Assembly: GCA_963836605.1 (NCBI GenBank)
Contig: CAWIKB010000008.1
Span: 1 to 64,000 of the forward strand
Source: Bog-473 sp963836605
GTDB taxonomy: Bacteria; Actinomycetota; Acidimicrobiia; Acidimicrobiales; RAAP-2
DNA length: 64,000 bases
Direction: 5' to 3'
The position numbers and the translations under genes were made by a program. Below the pieces are notes generated by a model. The model worked only from the letters and a program-made list of their open reading frames with translations. It was not told the origin of the DNA and did not search any database. Of the stretch, positions 8,034 to 17,504 are shown one piece after another; the stretch's first letter is position 1, and each line of letters opens with the position of its first letter.

Positions 8034-8903
8034 TCATGATCTACCGATGGTGGTGGCAGCGTTCTGGACGGCTTCGTGCGCTGTGGTTGCCGGCCGGCCG
8101 ATGAGCTTGACCAGGTCCTCGCTTGCGGTAAACAACTCTCCGCGAGCCAGGCCGGCATCGGCGTCGGCGACGGCGGCGGCCATCTCTGGGGGCAGCCCCG
8201 CAGCGGTCAGTGCGCTGGTGTAGTCAGCGACCGACATGTCCTGGTAGGCGATGTGGGTGCCGAGGACGTCGCTGATCGTGGCGGCGAGTTCGGTCAGGGT
8301 GAACGGTGTTCCGCCGAGCTCGTAGGTCGCTCCGAGGTGCCCGTCGTGCGTCAGCACCGCGGCGGCGGCGGCCGCAAAGTCGCGTCGGCTGGCCGCGCTG
8401 ACGAGACCGTCGTGCGCGCTGCCCAACAATGCGTGGTATTGGGTGATCATCGGGAGCTGGTCGGTGTAGTTTTCCAAGTACCATCCGTTGCGCAGGATGA
8501 CGAACGCCGATCCGCTGTCACGCAGGTAGTTCTCGGTGCGGCGATGTTCGCGAGCGAGCGTCATTTGTGCGGTCGAGGCGTTGACGATACTGGTGTATAC
8601 GATCTGGGGCACACCCGCTCTGGCCGCCGCGTCGATGGCCTTGCGGGCGTTGTCGAATCGATCCCCGACTGTCGTCGTCGAGACCAGCAGCATCGCGTCG
8701 GCGCCCGCGAAGGCTTCCTCGAGCGTGCTCGGATAGGCGAAGTCCGCACGCCGCACCGTGACCCCGTCCTGTGCGAGTTCGGTGAGTTTGTCAAGGTCTC
8801 GGCCGGTGGCCACGATCTGCGCCGGCGGCGTTCCGGTAGCGAGGAGTTGGTCGACGACGAGCCCGCCAAGGTGACCTGAAGCGCCTGTGATGACAGTGGA
8901 CAT
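8034..8903 (-). CDS. NmrA-like NAD(P)-dependent reductase (QorB type)
   Basis: 289 aa atypical short-chain dehydrogenase. The Rossmann loop TGASGHLGG is at residues 7-15, followed by IVATGRDLDKL; YTSIVNAS and LRNGWYLENY are typical of the NmrA/QorB family, whose members reduce quinones or sense NADP. An AAAGGAAA sequence sits before the ATG. It lies next to an exporter gene on the same strand with about 80 bases between them. The substrate is unknown. Confidence 0.85.
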   Translation of the reverse strand: MSTVITGASGHLGGLVVDQLLATGTPPAQIVATGRDLDKLTELAQDGVTVRRADFAYPSTLEEAFAGADAMLLVSTTTVGDRFDNARKAIDAAARAGVPQIVYTSIVNASTAQMTLAREHRRTENYLRDSGSAFVILRNGWYLENYTDQLPMITQYHALLGSAHDGLVSAASRRDFAAAAAAVLTHDGHLGATYELGGTPFTLTELAATISDVLGTHIAYQDMSVADYTSALTAAGLPPEMAAAVADADAGLARGELFTASEDLVKLIGRPATTAHEAVQNAATTIGRS

Positions 8904-8980
8904 GGGGTTTCCTTTCGATAGGGCAATGCGGTGTGAGTGAAGGTTGTCGGTGATCCGCGGCGGGTACGCCGTGGGATCGC

Positions 8981-10614
8981 TCAGCGTGTGCCGCGGCGAG
9001 AGTGGCTGTGGCGTTGGTAGCCCGCTCGGAGGATGAGACGCGGTGCGTCAGCCACGGCAGCCGCAGGAATGGGGTCGCCGCCGACGGCAGCGGCAGGAGT
9101 GGGGTCGCCGCGGCGAGCGGCCAACGAGTGCCCGCGGCTGTCCCGCGAGGAGATCAGCACGAAGGCTAGGACCGCACCGGCGACGGCGAAGCCGGCGCCC
9201 ACCAAGAACGCCTGGTCGAACCCCTTAGTCAGGGCAACGGAGGCGTTGTGGACTCCAGAGTGGAAGAGGCTCTGGGTGCGGCTGTTGGCGATCGACGCGA
9301 GGATCGCCAGTCCGAGCGCGCCGCCGATTTGCTGCGCGGTGTTGATCAGACCCGATGCCAGCCCCGCCTCATGCGGCCTGGTTCCCGTGACCGCGGCGAT
9401 CGTCACGGAAACGAAGGCGAACCCGAACCCCGCGGCCGCCAGCAGCGACGGGCCGAGGACATCAGCGACGTATGAGCCTCCCGGTGCAGGCACTCGCGAG
9501 AACCAGACCAGGCCGCCGGCGACGAGCAGCAGCCCGGCGATCAGCGTCGGCCTGAACCCGATCCGCGTGACCACCTGGGACGCGAGCCCGGCCGAGATAA
9601 TGATTCCGACCGCAAGAGGCAGGTACGCGATTCCTGTTTTGATCGGCGAGTAGTGCAGGACCTCCTGGAGGTACAGGGAGATGAAGAAGAACATCGAGAA
9701 CAGCGACATGCCGAGCAGCAGGCCGACGATGTCCGCGCCCCGTAGGGTCCGCAGGCGGAAGATCGAGAATGGCATGAGCGGCTGGCGCTGGCGGGACTCG
9801 ATCAGCAGGAAGGCGATCAGCAGGACGATCGCACTGGCGATCAGCAGCAGCGTCTCCGACGATCTCCACCCCACGTTAACGGCGTTGACGATCGCGTAGA
9901 CCAGGAGCGATAGGCCCGCCGTGACGGTGACCGCACCCGGTATGTCGAAGGTGTTGGTGCCATCGTCGGCGCGGCTCTCGACCAGCGTCCGGGGCGCGAG
10001 CGCTGCCGCTGCGAGGCCGATCGGGACGTTGACGAACAGGACCCATCGCCAGCTCAGTCCGCTGGTCAAGATGCCGCCGAGCAGGACCCCGGCTGCGCCT
10101 CCAGCGCCGGCGACCGCACCCCAGATGCCGAGCGCGCGGTTGCGCTCGGCACCCTCAGAGAAAGTGGTCGTGATGATCGACAGCGCGGCGGGCGAGACGA
10201 TCGCGGCTCCAAGGCCCTGCGCAGCGCGGGCGGCGATGAGCCATGCCTCCGATTGCGCTAGTCCGCCGGCCAGCGAGGCGAGCGTGAACAGTACGAGGCC
10301 GACCATGAACATGCGCCGGCGCCCGAGCAGGTCGGCCATCCGGCCGCCCAGAAGTAGGAAGCCGCCGAAGGTCAGAGCGTAGGCGTTCACGACCCACGAG
10401 AGGTCGGTGCGCGAGACGTTCAGCGCTCGTCCGATTGACGGCAGAGCGACGTTCACAATCGAGGCGTCGATCACGATCACGAACTGCGTCATTGCGAGCA
10501 GGAGCAGGGCGAGGTTCTTCGCGTGGGGGTGTAGAGGGGGGACGTCTGGGCCGCCCCGCCGATTGGGGTGACGGCGAGGTTGGGGAACGTCTCGCCCGGA
10601 TGCGACAATGTCAT
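8981..10614 (-). CDS. MFS drug exporter (DHA2/EmrB-QacA type), N-terminal frameshift
   Basis: Fourteen-helix proton-driven exporter. The main frame from ATG 10492 opens in the middle of helix 1 (MTQFVIVIDASIVNVALPSIG), which is too short. Upstream, in the next frame, a good start at 10614 with AAGGAG (10621-10626) encodes MTLSHPGETFPNLAV and runs to a run of five G on the plus strand (10525-10529). One extra base there would join TPHAKNLALLLLAMTQ smoothly. So the gene carries either a real 1-base deletion or a homopolymer error. Motif A (GGRMADLLGRRR) and motif C-like sequence (GGAAGVLLGGIL) are present. C-terminal 40 residues contain two near-identical Ala/Pro-rich segments (GDPTPAAAVG, GDPIPAAAV). 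Confidence 0.85.
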
Positions 10615-10696
10615 CTGAATCTCCTTGTCGGTTGGCACGTTGAGGGTGCGTAGGCGGTTACGGGGTCCCTGATGCACCGGCAGCGTTGAAGGTGAT

Positions 10697-10736
10697 CGAC
10701 ACCACAGTCCGAGCGAACGCTCGGGCTGTGGTGTCG
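10697..10736. repeat. 40-base near-perfect hairpin
   Basis: An 11-base arm CGACACCACAG pairs with CTGTGGTGTCG, separated by an inner stem CCGAGC/GCTCGG and a 4-base loop; the single interior position is a T-G wobble. There is no T run, so it is not a standard intrinsic terminator. It lies between the hemerythrin stop and the exporter start, both on the minus strand, and may act as an attenuator, processing site or operator. Confidence 0.6.
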
Positions 10737-10750
10737 AGTCGCGGGATGGG

Positions 10751-11495
10751 TCAGGCGCGGATGGTGGTGGTCTCGCGGGTGAACTGGCGGCGGCCGATCA
10801 GCTTGTAGGCCACTCGAACCGGGGCCGGCAGGACCTGCATGAACTTCTGCCGCTCCGCGTCATCGGTCTCCTCGGTGATGTATCCGAGGGTCACCAGGCG
10901 CCGCGTGAGCGGTATCGCGCTCGATGCCATGCTTGCCGAGAGCGTCCCATTCACTCTGAGAGAGTGTGACCGAGACGACCGGGAGCAGTTTCTGCTCCTC
11001 CTCATCGCAGTGACCGATCAGCGACGGCATCATCGTGTCGATGCAGGCCGCCATCCGCTCGCCCGCGGCGGCATCCGCGCTCGTCGTCCACGTCGGCAGC
11101 TCCGCGTTGATGGCCACGACGGCGTCGTTGACCTGAGCGTGTTGGGCATCCATTCGGTCCATCAGCTCCGGGTCGAGCGCACGTCGCTCGCGGAGCAGGG
11201 GAAAGAGCAGCAAGTCCTCGCCGGTGTGGTGCGTGTGCAGGAAGTCCAACATCTCTCGTGCGTGCGCGCCGATGATCTTGGATCGCGCCGGGTCATTGGA
11301 CGCGGAGCGGAACAGTCGGGATAATTGACCGACCTCGCGCCGGAGGACGCGGTGCATCAGAACCATCTCGTGGGTATCGACTCCAGATCCGGCGGTGCTC
11401 ACCGGGGTTGCTCGATGATCGCGGCGCTCAGGCGGTGGGACGTTTCCCTGTTCACGGCTGTGTAGGGATCTGTTAGTGGTGTCGGGTGTGGTCAT
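10751..11495 (-). CDS. Hemerythrin HHE domain protein with C-terminal frameshift
   Basis: Non-heme di-iron or oxygen/NO-binding four-helix protein. The first frame (ATG 11495, AAAGGA upstream) shows the HHE pattern: HEMVLMHRVLRREV, EMLDFLHTHHTGEDLLLFPLL, HAQVNDAV and HCDEEEQKLLPVV. After SEWDALGKHG the frame loses its family character. The next frame from about 10930 continues with LTRRLVTLGYITEETDDAERQKFM and PAPVRVAYKLIGRRQF, which looks like the expected C-terminal helix of this protein family. The stop at 10751 ends that frame. A single indel near 10930-10940 explains both. Function with the neighbouring exporter is unknown. Confidence 0.78.
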
Positions 11496-11613
11496 TTCGG
11501 TGTCCTTTCCGTCGGGGTACAGGGATCAGTGTCAAGATTGCTCCCCGTCCTAAGCCTTCGCACCGGCGATTTCGCCGGTTGGCTCCCGGCAACGGCGGGT
11601 ATCGTCACAGAGG

Positions 11614-14400
11614 ATGCTCTACGGCAGGGACGCCGAGCGCGCTCGGCTCGGCGCGCTCCTCGAGGACGCCCGCGAGTCGCGAAGCGGGGTGCTCGTCATC
11701 CGCGGCGAGGCGGGTATCGGCAAGTCCGCCCTTCTCGAGGATGCACGAGAGCGAGCGCTTGACATGCAGGTCCTGAGCGGCAGCGGGATCGAATCGGAGG
11801 CGCACGTCCCCTTCGCCGCGTTGCACCAGATCGTCCGTCCTATCTTGGGGCACCTGGAGGGCCTCCCCGAACCCCAGGGGGGCGCGCTGCGGGGAGCGCT
11901 CGGGCTCGGGGTGCCAGAAGGCCACGACCGCTTCTTGATCTCGCTCGCCGTGTTGAGCCTGCTGGCCGAGGCGGCCGAGGACCGGCCGCTCCTCTGTCTC
12001 ATCGATGACGCCCACTGGCTCGACCCTGCTTCGTCCGACGCCCTCGTGTTCGTCGGCCGTCGGCTTGAGGCCGAGGGAATCGCCATGCTGTTCGCCGTCC
12101 GTGAGCGGGAGGGTCACGGCTTCGAGGCACGCGGGCTGCCAGAACTCGCGCTCGGCGGGCTCGACCCGCAGGCGTCGGCGGCGCTGATCGGCCGTCGGGC
12201 GAATGTCGCATTGTCGCCTGAGGCACGTCAGCGTCTCGTCGCGGCAACCGGTGGCAATCCCCTTGCCTTGCTCGAGCTCCCCGAGGTGTTGAGCGAAGCC
12301 GAACTCGCGGGCGCCGAGCCGATGCCGGCGCCGCTACCGGTCGGCAAACGCATCGAGCGTGCCTTCTTGGCGCGTGTGCATCAGCTGCCCGAGGACACCC
12401 AGACGCTGCTGCTTGTTGCCGCTGCCGAAGACAGTGGCGAGGTCGCTACCGTCCTCAGCGCGGCAGCGCAACTGGGAGCAGCCCCCGAAGCGCTCGATGC
12501 TGCCGAGCAGGAGAGGCTCGTCCGGGTACGGGGGGACCAGCTCGAGTTCCATCACCCGCTGGTGCGCTCAGCCATTTACCACAGCGTTCCGCTCTCGCGG
12601 CGCCACATCGTCCACCGGGCGCTGGCGAGCGTGCTCAACGGCGAGTCGGAAGCCGATCGCCGGGCGTGGCACCACGCCGCCGCAACCTTCGGACCCGACC
12701 CCGTCGTCGCGAAGGAACTTGACCGGGCTGCACAGCGGGCGCGGAATCGGAGTGGCTTCGCAGCCGCCTCATTGGGCTTCGAGCGAGCTGCCGCGCTGAC
12801 GCCGAACGAGAGCCAGCGGGTGGATCGAGTGATCGCGGCGGCGGAGAACGCGTGGTTAGGCGGCCGAGTCGAACGAGCGGCGATGTTGCTCACGCAAGCC
12901 CAGCCGCTCGCTTCGGAGCCAATCCAACGCGCCGACATCGACCGCTATCTCGGTTTGATCGAGATGATGGACGGCATCCCCGCCGACGCCTGTCAGCTTC
13001 TCCTTCGTGCCGCGTCTGCGGTCGCGCCGCTGGATGGCCAGCGTGCGCTGCAGCTGCTCAATCTTGCGAGCGTCGCCGCGACCTGGGCAGATGACGGTGA
13101 GGCGGCAGTTGCGATCGCCCAGCTGGCTCAAGGCCTGGCCGTGGATACCCCGATCGACCACATGCTTGTTGCCCTTCTGACCGGGATCGGCGCCCACTTC
13201 GAGGGTGACTTCGCCGCTGCCGCGCCGCCACTGCGCCTGGCCGTGAACTCCGCGGAGCGACTTGATGACGACTACACGACCGAGGAGCCCGTGGCGCTCC
13301 TGTTCGCCGGGCGGGCCGCGTTCTACCTTGGCGACGATCGGGACGTTTACCGCATCCACCACGAGGCGGCGGGTCGGGCGCGCACTGCCGGCCTGCTCGT
13401 GATCCTGACGCAGATCCTTCCCCAGGTGGGCATCGCCGAGCTGTGGGAAGGCCGCTGGGCCTCGGCGTCGGCGAACCTGAGCGAAGGGCTCCGGCTCGCG
13501 CGAGAGATCGGCCAGCACGACCTCGTCGCATACCATCTCGTCCTGCTCGCTCTGATTGCGGCCCACCGCGGGGACGAGAACGCGTGCCGGTCCCTGGCGG
13601 GGGAGAGTCTCGAGCTTTCCTCCGCGCGGCGTTTCGTCTTCGCCACCGAGTCAGCGCACTGGGCGCTGACGGTGCTCGAGCTAGGACTCGGCCGACCCGA
13701 AGAGGCGCTCCGGCACGCCCGAGCCGCCTCCAATAGCGGCGTCAGGTTGTGGGCCATGCTCGATCGGATAGAAGCGGCGGTCCACGCCGGCGAGCGGGAG
13801 GCAGCCCGAGACTGGCTTGCCTATTTTGAACAATGGGCGGAAAACGGCGGGGCTGCCTGGGCGCGCGCAGTGCTCTTGCACTGCAAAGGGTTGCTCTCCA
13901 ACGATGGACGCGAATGCGAACGCCTCTTGCGTGCCTCACTGGACGCGCACACCAAGGCCACCCGTCCGTTCGAGCGTTCCCGCACTGAACTCGCTCTCGG
14001 TGAGCTGCTCCGGCGCGCCCGCCGTCGAGTTGAGGCGCGTGAGTACCTGCGCGCGGCTCTTGACGGCTTCGACGAACTGGGAGCGAGGCTGTGGGCGGAG
14101 CGCGCACGGATCGAGCTCCGCGCGAGCGGTCAGGTGGCCCGGCGACGTGACCCAAGCACCAGGGACGGGCTCACCGCACAAGAACTCCAGATCGTGCATC
14201 TCGTGGTACAGGGCCTCAGCAACCGAGAGGTGGCAACCCAGTTGTTTCTCAGCTCGCGGACGATCGACTTCCACCTGCGCAACGTCTTCCGGAAGCTTGA
14301 TATCAGTTCCCGCACCCAACTCGCCGGTCTCGATCTCGACGCTCCCGGCGAACAGACGATGCCGGCCGCGAAACCGGCGATTCCGTCGGTGCGATCCTAG
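11614..14400 (+). CDS. LuxR-family transcriptional regulator with AAA ATPase domain (LAL type)
   Basis: 928 aa. The N-terminal NTPase has Walker A GEAGIGKSAL (31-40) and Walker B LLCLIDDAHWLD (126-137), then a long helical repeat region, and a C-terminal LuxR helix-turn-helix (GLTAQELQIVHLVVQGLSNREVATQLFLSSRTIDFHLRNVFRKL) near residues 855-900. This is the large ATP-binding LuxR architecture of actinobacteria, which usually activates a nearby or pathway-specific set of genes. It is divergent from the hemerythrin-exporter-NmrA genes with 118 bases between, so those are the likely targets. Confidence 0.92.
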   Translation: MLYGRDAERARLGALLEDARESRSGVLVIRGEAGIGKSALLEDARERALDMQVLSGSGIESEAHVPFAALHQIVRPILGHLEGLPEPQGGALRGALGLGVPEGHDRFLISLAVLSLLAEAAEDRPLLCLIDDAHWLDPASSDALVFVGRRLEAEGIAMLFAVREREGHGFEARGLPELALGGLDPQASAALIGRRANVALSPEARQRLVAATGGNPLALLELPEVLSEAELAGAEPMPAPLPVGKRIERAFLARVHQLPEDTQTLLLVAAAEDSGEVATVLSAAAQLGAAPEALDAAEQERLVRVRGDQLEFHHPLVRSAIYHSVPLSRRHIVHRALASVLNGESEADRRAWHHAAATFGPDPVVAKELDRAAQRARNRSGFAAASLGFERAAALTPNESQRVDRVIAAAENAWLGGRVERAAMLLTQAQPLASEPIQRADIDRYLGLIEMMDGIPADACQLLLRAASAVAPLDGQRALQLLNLASVAATWADDGEAAVAIAQLAQGLAVDTPIDHMLVALLTGIGAHFEGDFAAAAPPLRLAVNSAERLDDDYTTEEPVALLFAGRAAFYLGDDRDVYRIHHEAAGRARTAGLLVILTQILPQVGIAELWEGRWASASANLSEGLRLAREIGQHDLVAYHLVLLALIAAHRGDENACRSLAGESLELSSARRFVFATESAHWALTVLELGLGRPEEALRHARAASNSGVRLWAMLDRIEAAVHAGEREAARDWLAYFEQWAENGGAAWARAVLLHCKGLLSNDGRECERLLRASLDAHTKATRPFERSRTELALGELLRRARRRVEAREYLRAALDGFDELGARLWAERARIELRASGQVARRRDPSTRDGLTAQELQIVHLVVQGLSNREVATQLFLSSRTIDFHLRNVFRKLDISSRTQLAGLDLDAPGEQTMPAAKPAIPSVRS

Positions 14401-16021
14401 ACATCCCTCCTGCGGTCGCTGACCGTCGCCGGTGGGTGTCACCAACACGCGCAGTATCAGGTACGGCCTCGAAGTCTGTTGGCGCTCGGCGTCATCCGCA
14501 CGCCGCTAACCTGGGCGGCACCGGGGTTTCCTCTGCTCGTGCCCGCTTCAGGTACATCGCGGCTGGCAGCGGCCCCAGCTGGAGCTGCACCGGGGCCCGG
14601 CCTCAACACGTAGCCCCAATCGTTCGGCAGCAACGCCCCAGGCATCCTGTGACGAGACTGAGGCGAACGTCGGATTTGTGGGACGGCCTCGCGGGAGCAA
14701 TGATCCGGCAGCAGCAGGATGGAAAGGTAGGCCTTCGGGCCCCGGCAAATCGAAGTTCCGAGCCTGTACCCCGATTCTCGGGGCCTGACGGAAACTGGCC
14801 GACACTGAGTACACAGATGCCCTGGGAGCTGCATATGCATGACCCCGCGACCAGCAGCCTCGTCGAGTCATTAACCCGAAGGTCGGAGGGGAGTAAGAGT
14901 TTCTGGGGACTCTTTGCAGAAGCGAGTGACATTTGAGTAGTGCAGCGCCTGGGCGGCAGCATATGCACGGCAGCCTGACCAGCCCGTTCGCTGAAGCTGA
15001 GGTCCAGGTGTCCTAGAATGCGGGAGAGCCCCCGCCATTGTTTGCGCACCTCTTCGCTTCGATTGTTGGCGACAGCTAAATCCCCATTTGGATCGCAGCA
15101 CCAACCCCGTAACCTGGACAGTTGCATTGAAGAACCCAGATTCCGCGCTAGACCTCGACGATCCCAACGTAGCGCTCATCGGCGCTTTTTGAACTTCGGG
15201 AGAATCCACTTTCAAGCCTCTGAACTGGGCTTTTGGTGGAGGTGACATCGTGAATTTCCGCGCATCCGCGCCGCTGATGGAGCGAAGACGCTGGTTGCCA
15301 TGGCTGCATATGGCGGCCGCCTGCTCAATATCGTGCGCGCCCCGAGCGCCTTCGGGGGGCGTAACGGTGACTATAAGTGTCTTTATCGTCAGGACCGTAG
15401 AGGTCTGCCCGATCGGTCTTCCAGGCGCCTTTTCTTGATGTTCGCCAGATCCGATAGTGGTAAATGGGACGCGGTCATTTCGTTGTAGGGACACTTGTCA
15501 TAGCTAAGTTCCAGCGTGGGGCCTGTATCTATTTTCAGATCGAGACCGACGTCGAGACCGCCGTGGACACGAGCTATTGGCATCCTTCAGGCCAACCGAG
15601 CATCACCCTGCGGTCGGGAAGAGAGAGCGCATCCAGGGCCTGGTTACAAGATCGACAGCGCGCTGCGGTTCAGCGATAATCGCATCCAAGCTGGTCCTGC
15701 GTGCTCTCGGCTGTCGACCGACTACGGGGTCTTCCTCCTCGGGAGGATCAAGGAGGAGCACGATGCCGGGGCCTCACGGACATCGCCCGGGCCTCGGTCA
15801 CGGGCACCGAGTGAGGCGTTCAGGCATTGGTAGATGACGGCCGCGCCACCGGCCGCCTCGGTGGCCTCTTCGGCATCGCTGGCGTGGGTTGTTCGTTCAG
15901 TCCGGCTTCAGCGTTTGGCGCCGACTTTGCACTGGCGATCCAAGACATCATCCGGATCGGATTCCATGAATCATCCCGCAACCTCGTACCGTCCGGAGAC
16001 TCCAATGAATAGTGCCGTAGA
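14401..16021. other. 1.6 kb without a recognisable gene
   Basis: All open frames here are short, overlap on both strands and show no family motif. GC content looks lower than in the flanks between about 14.9 and 15.7 kb. One terminator-like hairpin is seen near 15171. This is probably decayed or non-coding DNA; no tRNA, CRISPR or insertion-sequence ends are visible. Confidence 0.55.
15171..15190 (+). terminator. Possible intrinsic terminator
   Basis: AGCGC pairs with GCGCT around a 6-base loop and is followed by a short T run. The stem is only 5 base pairs, and no gene is recognised just upstream, so this is weak. Confidence 0.25.
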
Positions 16022-16396
16022 TCACCTCTCCTTGCTCGCCCCCACGAAGAGCTCGATGTCCGTCGCCGACCCGACCCGTCCGCCCATCTGGAAGCCAGCG
16101 GGGTTGAGGTAAAAGGATTCCTCCTCGATCCACAGCTCGCCGTCGGCATAGCGAACGGACACCGAGCCGAGGGGGAAGGAGGCTAGCAGGGCTCGGAACC
16201 TCCGGCGCCAGAATCGACGGCCCGCGACGAGGAGTGCGCGGTCGGTAAGCAGGAGGACTCGGCCCTGGTTGCGGCCGGCAAGGCCCTTGGCTGTCGCCAC
16301 GAGGCTGTTCCACACCGTCAACCGATACGGAGTGGCGGCTAACGCCGCCTGGAGCAATTCGCCGGGCTGAAAAGCCGGTGCGAACCACTCGCGCAC
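16022..16396 (-). CDS. Small conserved PH-like hypothetical protein
   Basis: About 124 aa from a GTG at 16396; the frame is open up to an ATG at 16507. The sequence alternates hydrophobic strands: PYRLTVWNSLVATAKGLAG, QGRVLLLTDRALLVAGRRFW, LASFPLGSVSVRYADGELWI, and ends with ELFVGASKER. The pattern of a tryptophan/valine-rich beta sandwich with LTDRALLV recalls bacterial PH-like domains, but no family is certain. It is divergent from the lipoprotein gene, and the start choice avoids an overlap with it. Confidence 0.55.
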   Translation of the reverse strand: MREWFAPAFQPGELLQAALAATPYRLTVWNSLVATAKGLAGRNQGRVLLLTDRALLVAGRRFWRRRFRALLASFPLGSVSVRYADGELWIEEESFYLNPAGFQMGGRVGSATDIELFVGASKER

Positions 16397-16469
16397 CTTT
16401 CGTAGGTCCCGATCCCTAGTGGAAGCGGCTTTCCCATCTCCTCCGTCGGCCACAGGCCATGATATCCAG

Positions 16470-17504
16470 GTGCACTGGCGACGCATATTTCCGAGGCGAC
16501 CGGCCACGGGTCATGCCGTTGGGTCGGTGGCTGGCCTTTTGCTCGTTGCCTGTGTCCCGTTGGGATTTACTGCCTGTAGCCGTACCGGTACGGCAGGAGG
16601 CCAATGGTCAGGACCGACCATTGTGGCCAAGGCAGCAACGCTCGTCGGCGTGTCGTGTCCCACGATCTCAACGTGCACGGCGGTGGATGGGAACGGCAGT
16701 TCTGTGAGCTTGATACGGGGCCGGTGGTCCCCTCCGATGCTGATCGCCGGCGCCTCCGTCGGGGGTTCGGGCAACCGTCCGAGCGCCATCTCGTGTGGTG
16801 GGGCCGGCTCGTGCGCGGCGGCACTCAGTAATGGTGCCCTGCCTTTCTACGATGGCACGACGTGGAGTGCATCTGGCGTCGAGGACAGTGCCGGAGTGCC
16901 GACATCGCTTTCCTGTCCCACATCCCGATTCTGCATCGCCGCTGACGATGCCGGCGACGTCGTGACCCGCAGGAGGACGTGGTCGACGCCGACCACCGTT
17001 GACAGCGGAGGCACCCTTGCCTCGGTTTCTTGCACTTCTCCGACCTTCTGCCTCGCGGTCAGCGGTGACACTCCCGCTACGGCCTACCGATTCAACGGTA
17101 AACGGTGGTCGCCAGTCGCAGCTCCCAACCCGTCCACCCCGCAGGGCGGATCTGAGCCTGACACCCTTTCGGCGGTCTCGTGTGCCACGCCCACATATTG
17201 CGTTGCCCTTGACGACTTCGGTGAATTCTTCAGCTGGAACGGTCATGCTTGGTCTGTTGCAACCATGTTTGACAATCTGCAAGACGGGTCCGACGATGTG
17301 TCGTGCCCTACGAGCGGGTTTTGCATGATCGCTGATGGCAACGGTGTCGCTGTGGCCCTCGTGAACGGCGCGCTGGGATCTGGCAATCAGCTAACACCCG
17401 CCACCGCTGGCCTCAATTCGATCAGTTGCGCCACTGCGAGGCGCTGCATCGCAGTGGGCGACGGTGGCCGCGTCTACACCTTCTCGGGGGGACCGATTTC
17501 GTGA
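16470..17504 (+). CDS. Lipoprotein with seven Cys-pair repeats (possible seven-bladed propeller)
   Basis: About 344 aa. The N-terminus is basic (RRIFPRR) with a hydrophobic core and two candidate lipoboxes (LLVAC, GFTAC). After that come seven copies of a SCxxxxxCxA pattern: SCPTISTCTAV, SCGGAGSCAAA, SCPTSRFCIAA, SCTSPTFCLAV, SCATPTYCVAL, SCPTSGFCMIA and SCATARRCIAV, most followed by a D/G turn and a WS or YxF strand. Seven units suggest a beta propeller, with each blade closed by a local disulfide. The GTG at 17501 of the next gene overlaps its stop, so they are co-translated. Its ligand is unknown. Start could also be GTG 16419. Confidence 0.72.
   Translation: MHWRRIFPRRPATGHAVGSVAGLLLVACVPLGFTACSRTGTAGGQWSGPTIVAKAATLVGVSCPTISTCTAVDGNGSSVSLIRGRWSPPMLIAGASVGGSGNRPSAISCGGAGSCAAALSNGALPFYDGTTWSASGVEDSAGVPTSLSCPTSRFCIAADDAGDVVTRRRTWSTPTTVDSGGTLASVSCTSPTFCLAVSGDTPATAYRFNGKRWSPVAAPNPSTPQGGSEPDTLSAVSCATPTYCVALDDFGEFFSWNGHAWSVATMFDNLQDGSDDVSCPTSGFCMIADGNGVAVALVNGALGSGNQLTPATAGLNSISCATARRCIAVGDGGRVYTFSGGPIS

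Noticed and set aside
12856..13566. Long minus-strand frames within the LuxR-type regulator
   Set aside because: They are antisense shadows typical of high-GC coding DNA and show no domains.
14436..15494. Several 100-200 aa frames on both strands
   Set aside because: They overlap each other in opposite directions, have biased Arg/Ser/Cys composition and no recognisable motif.
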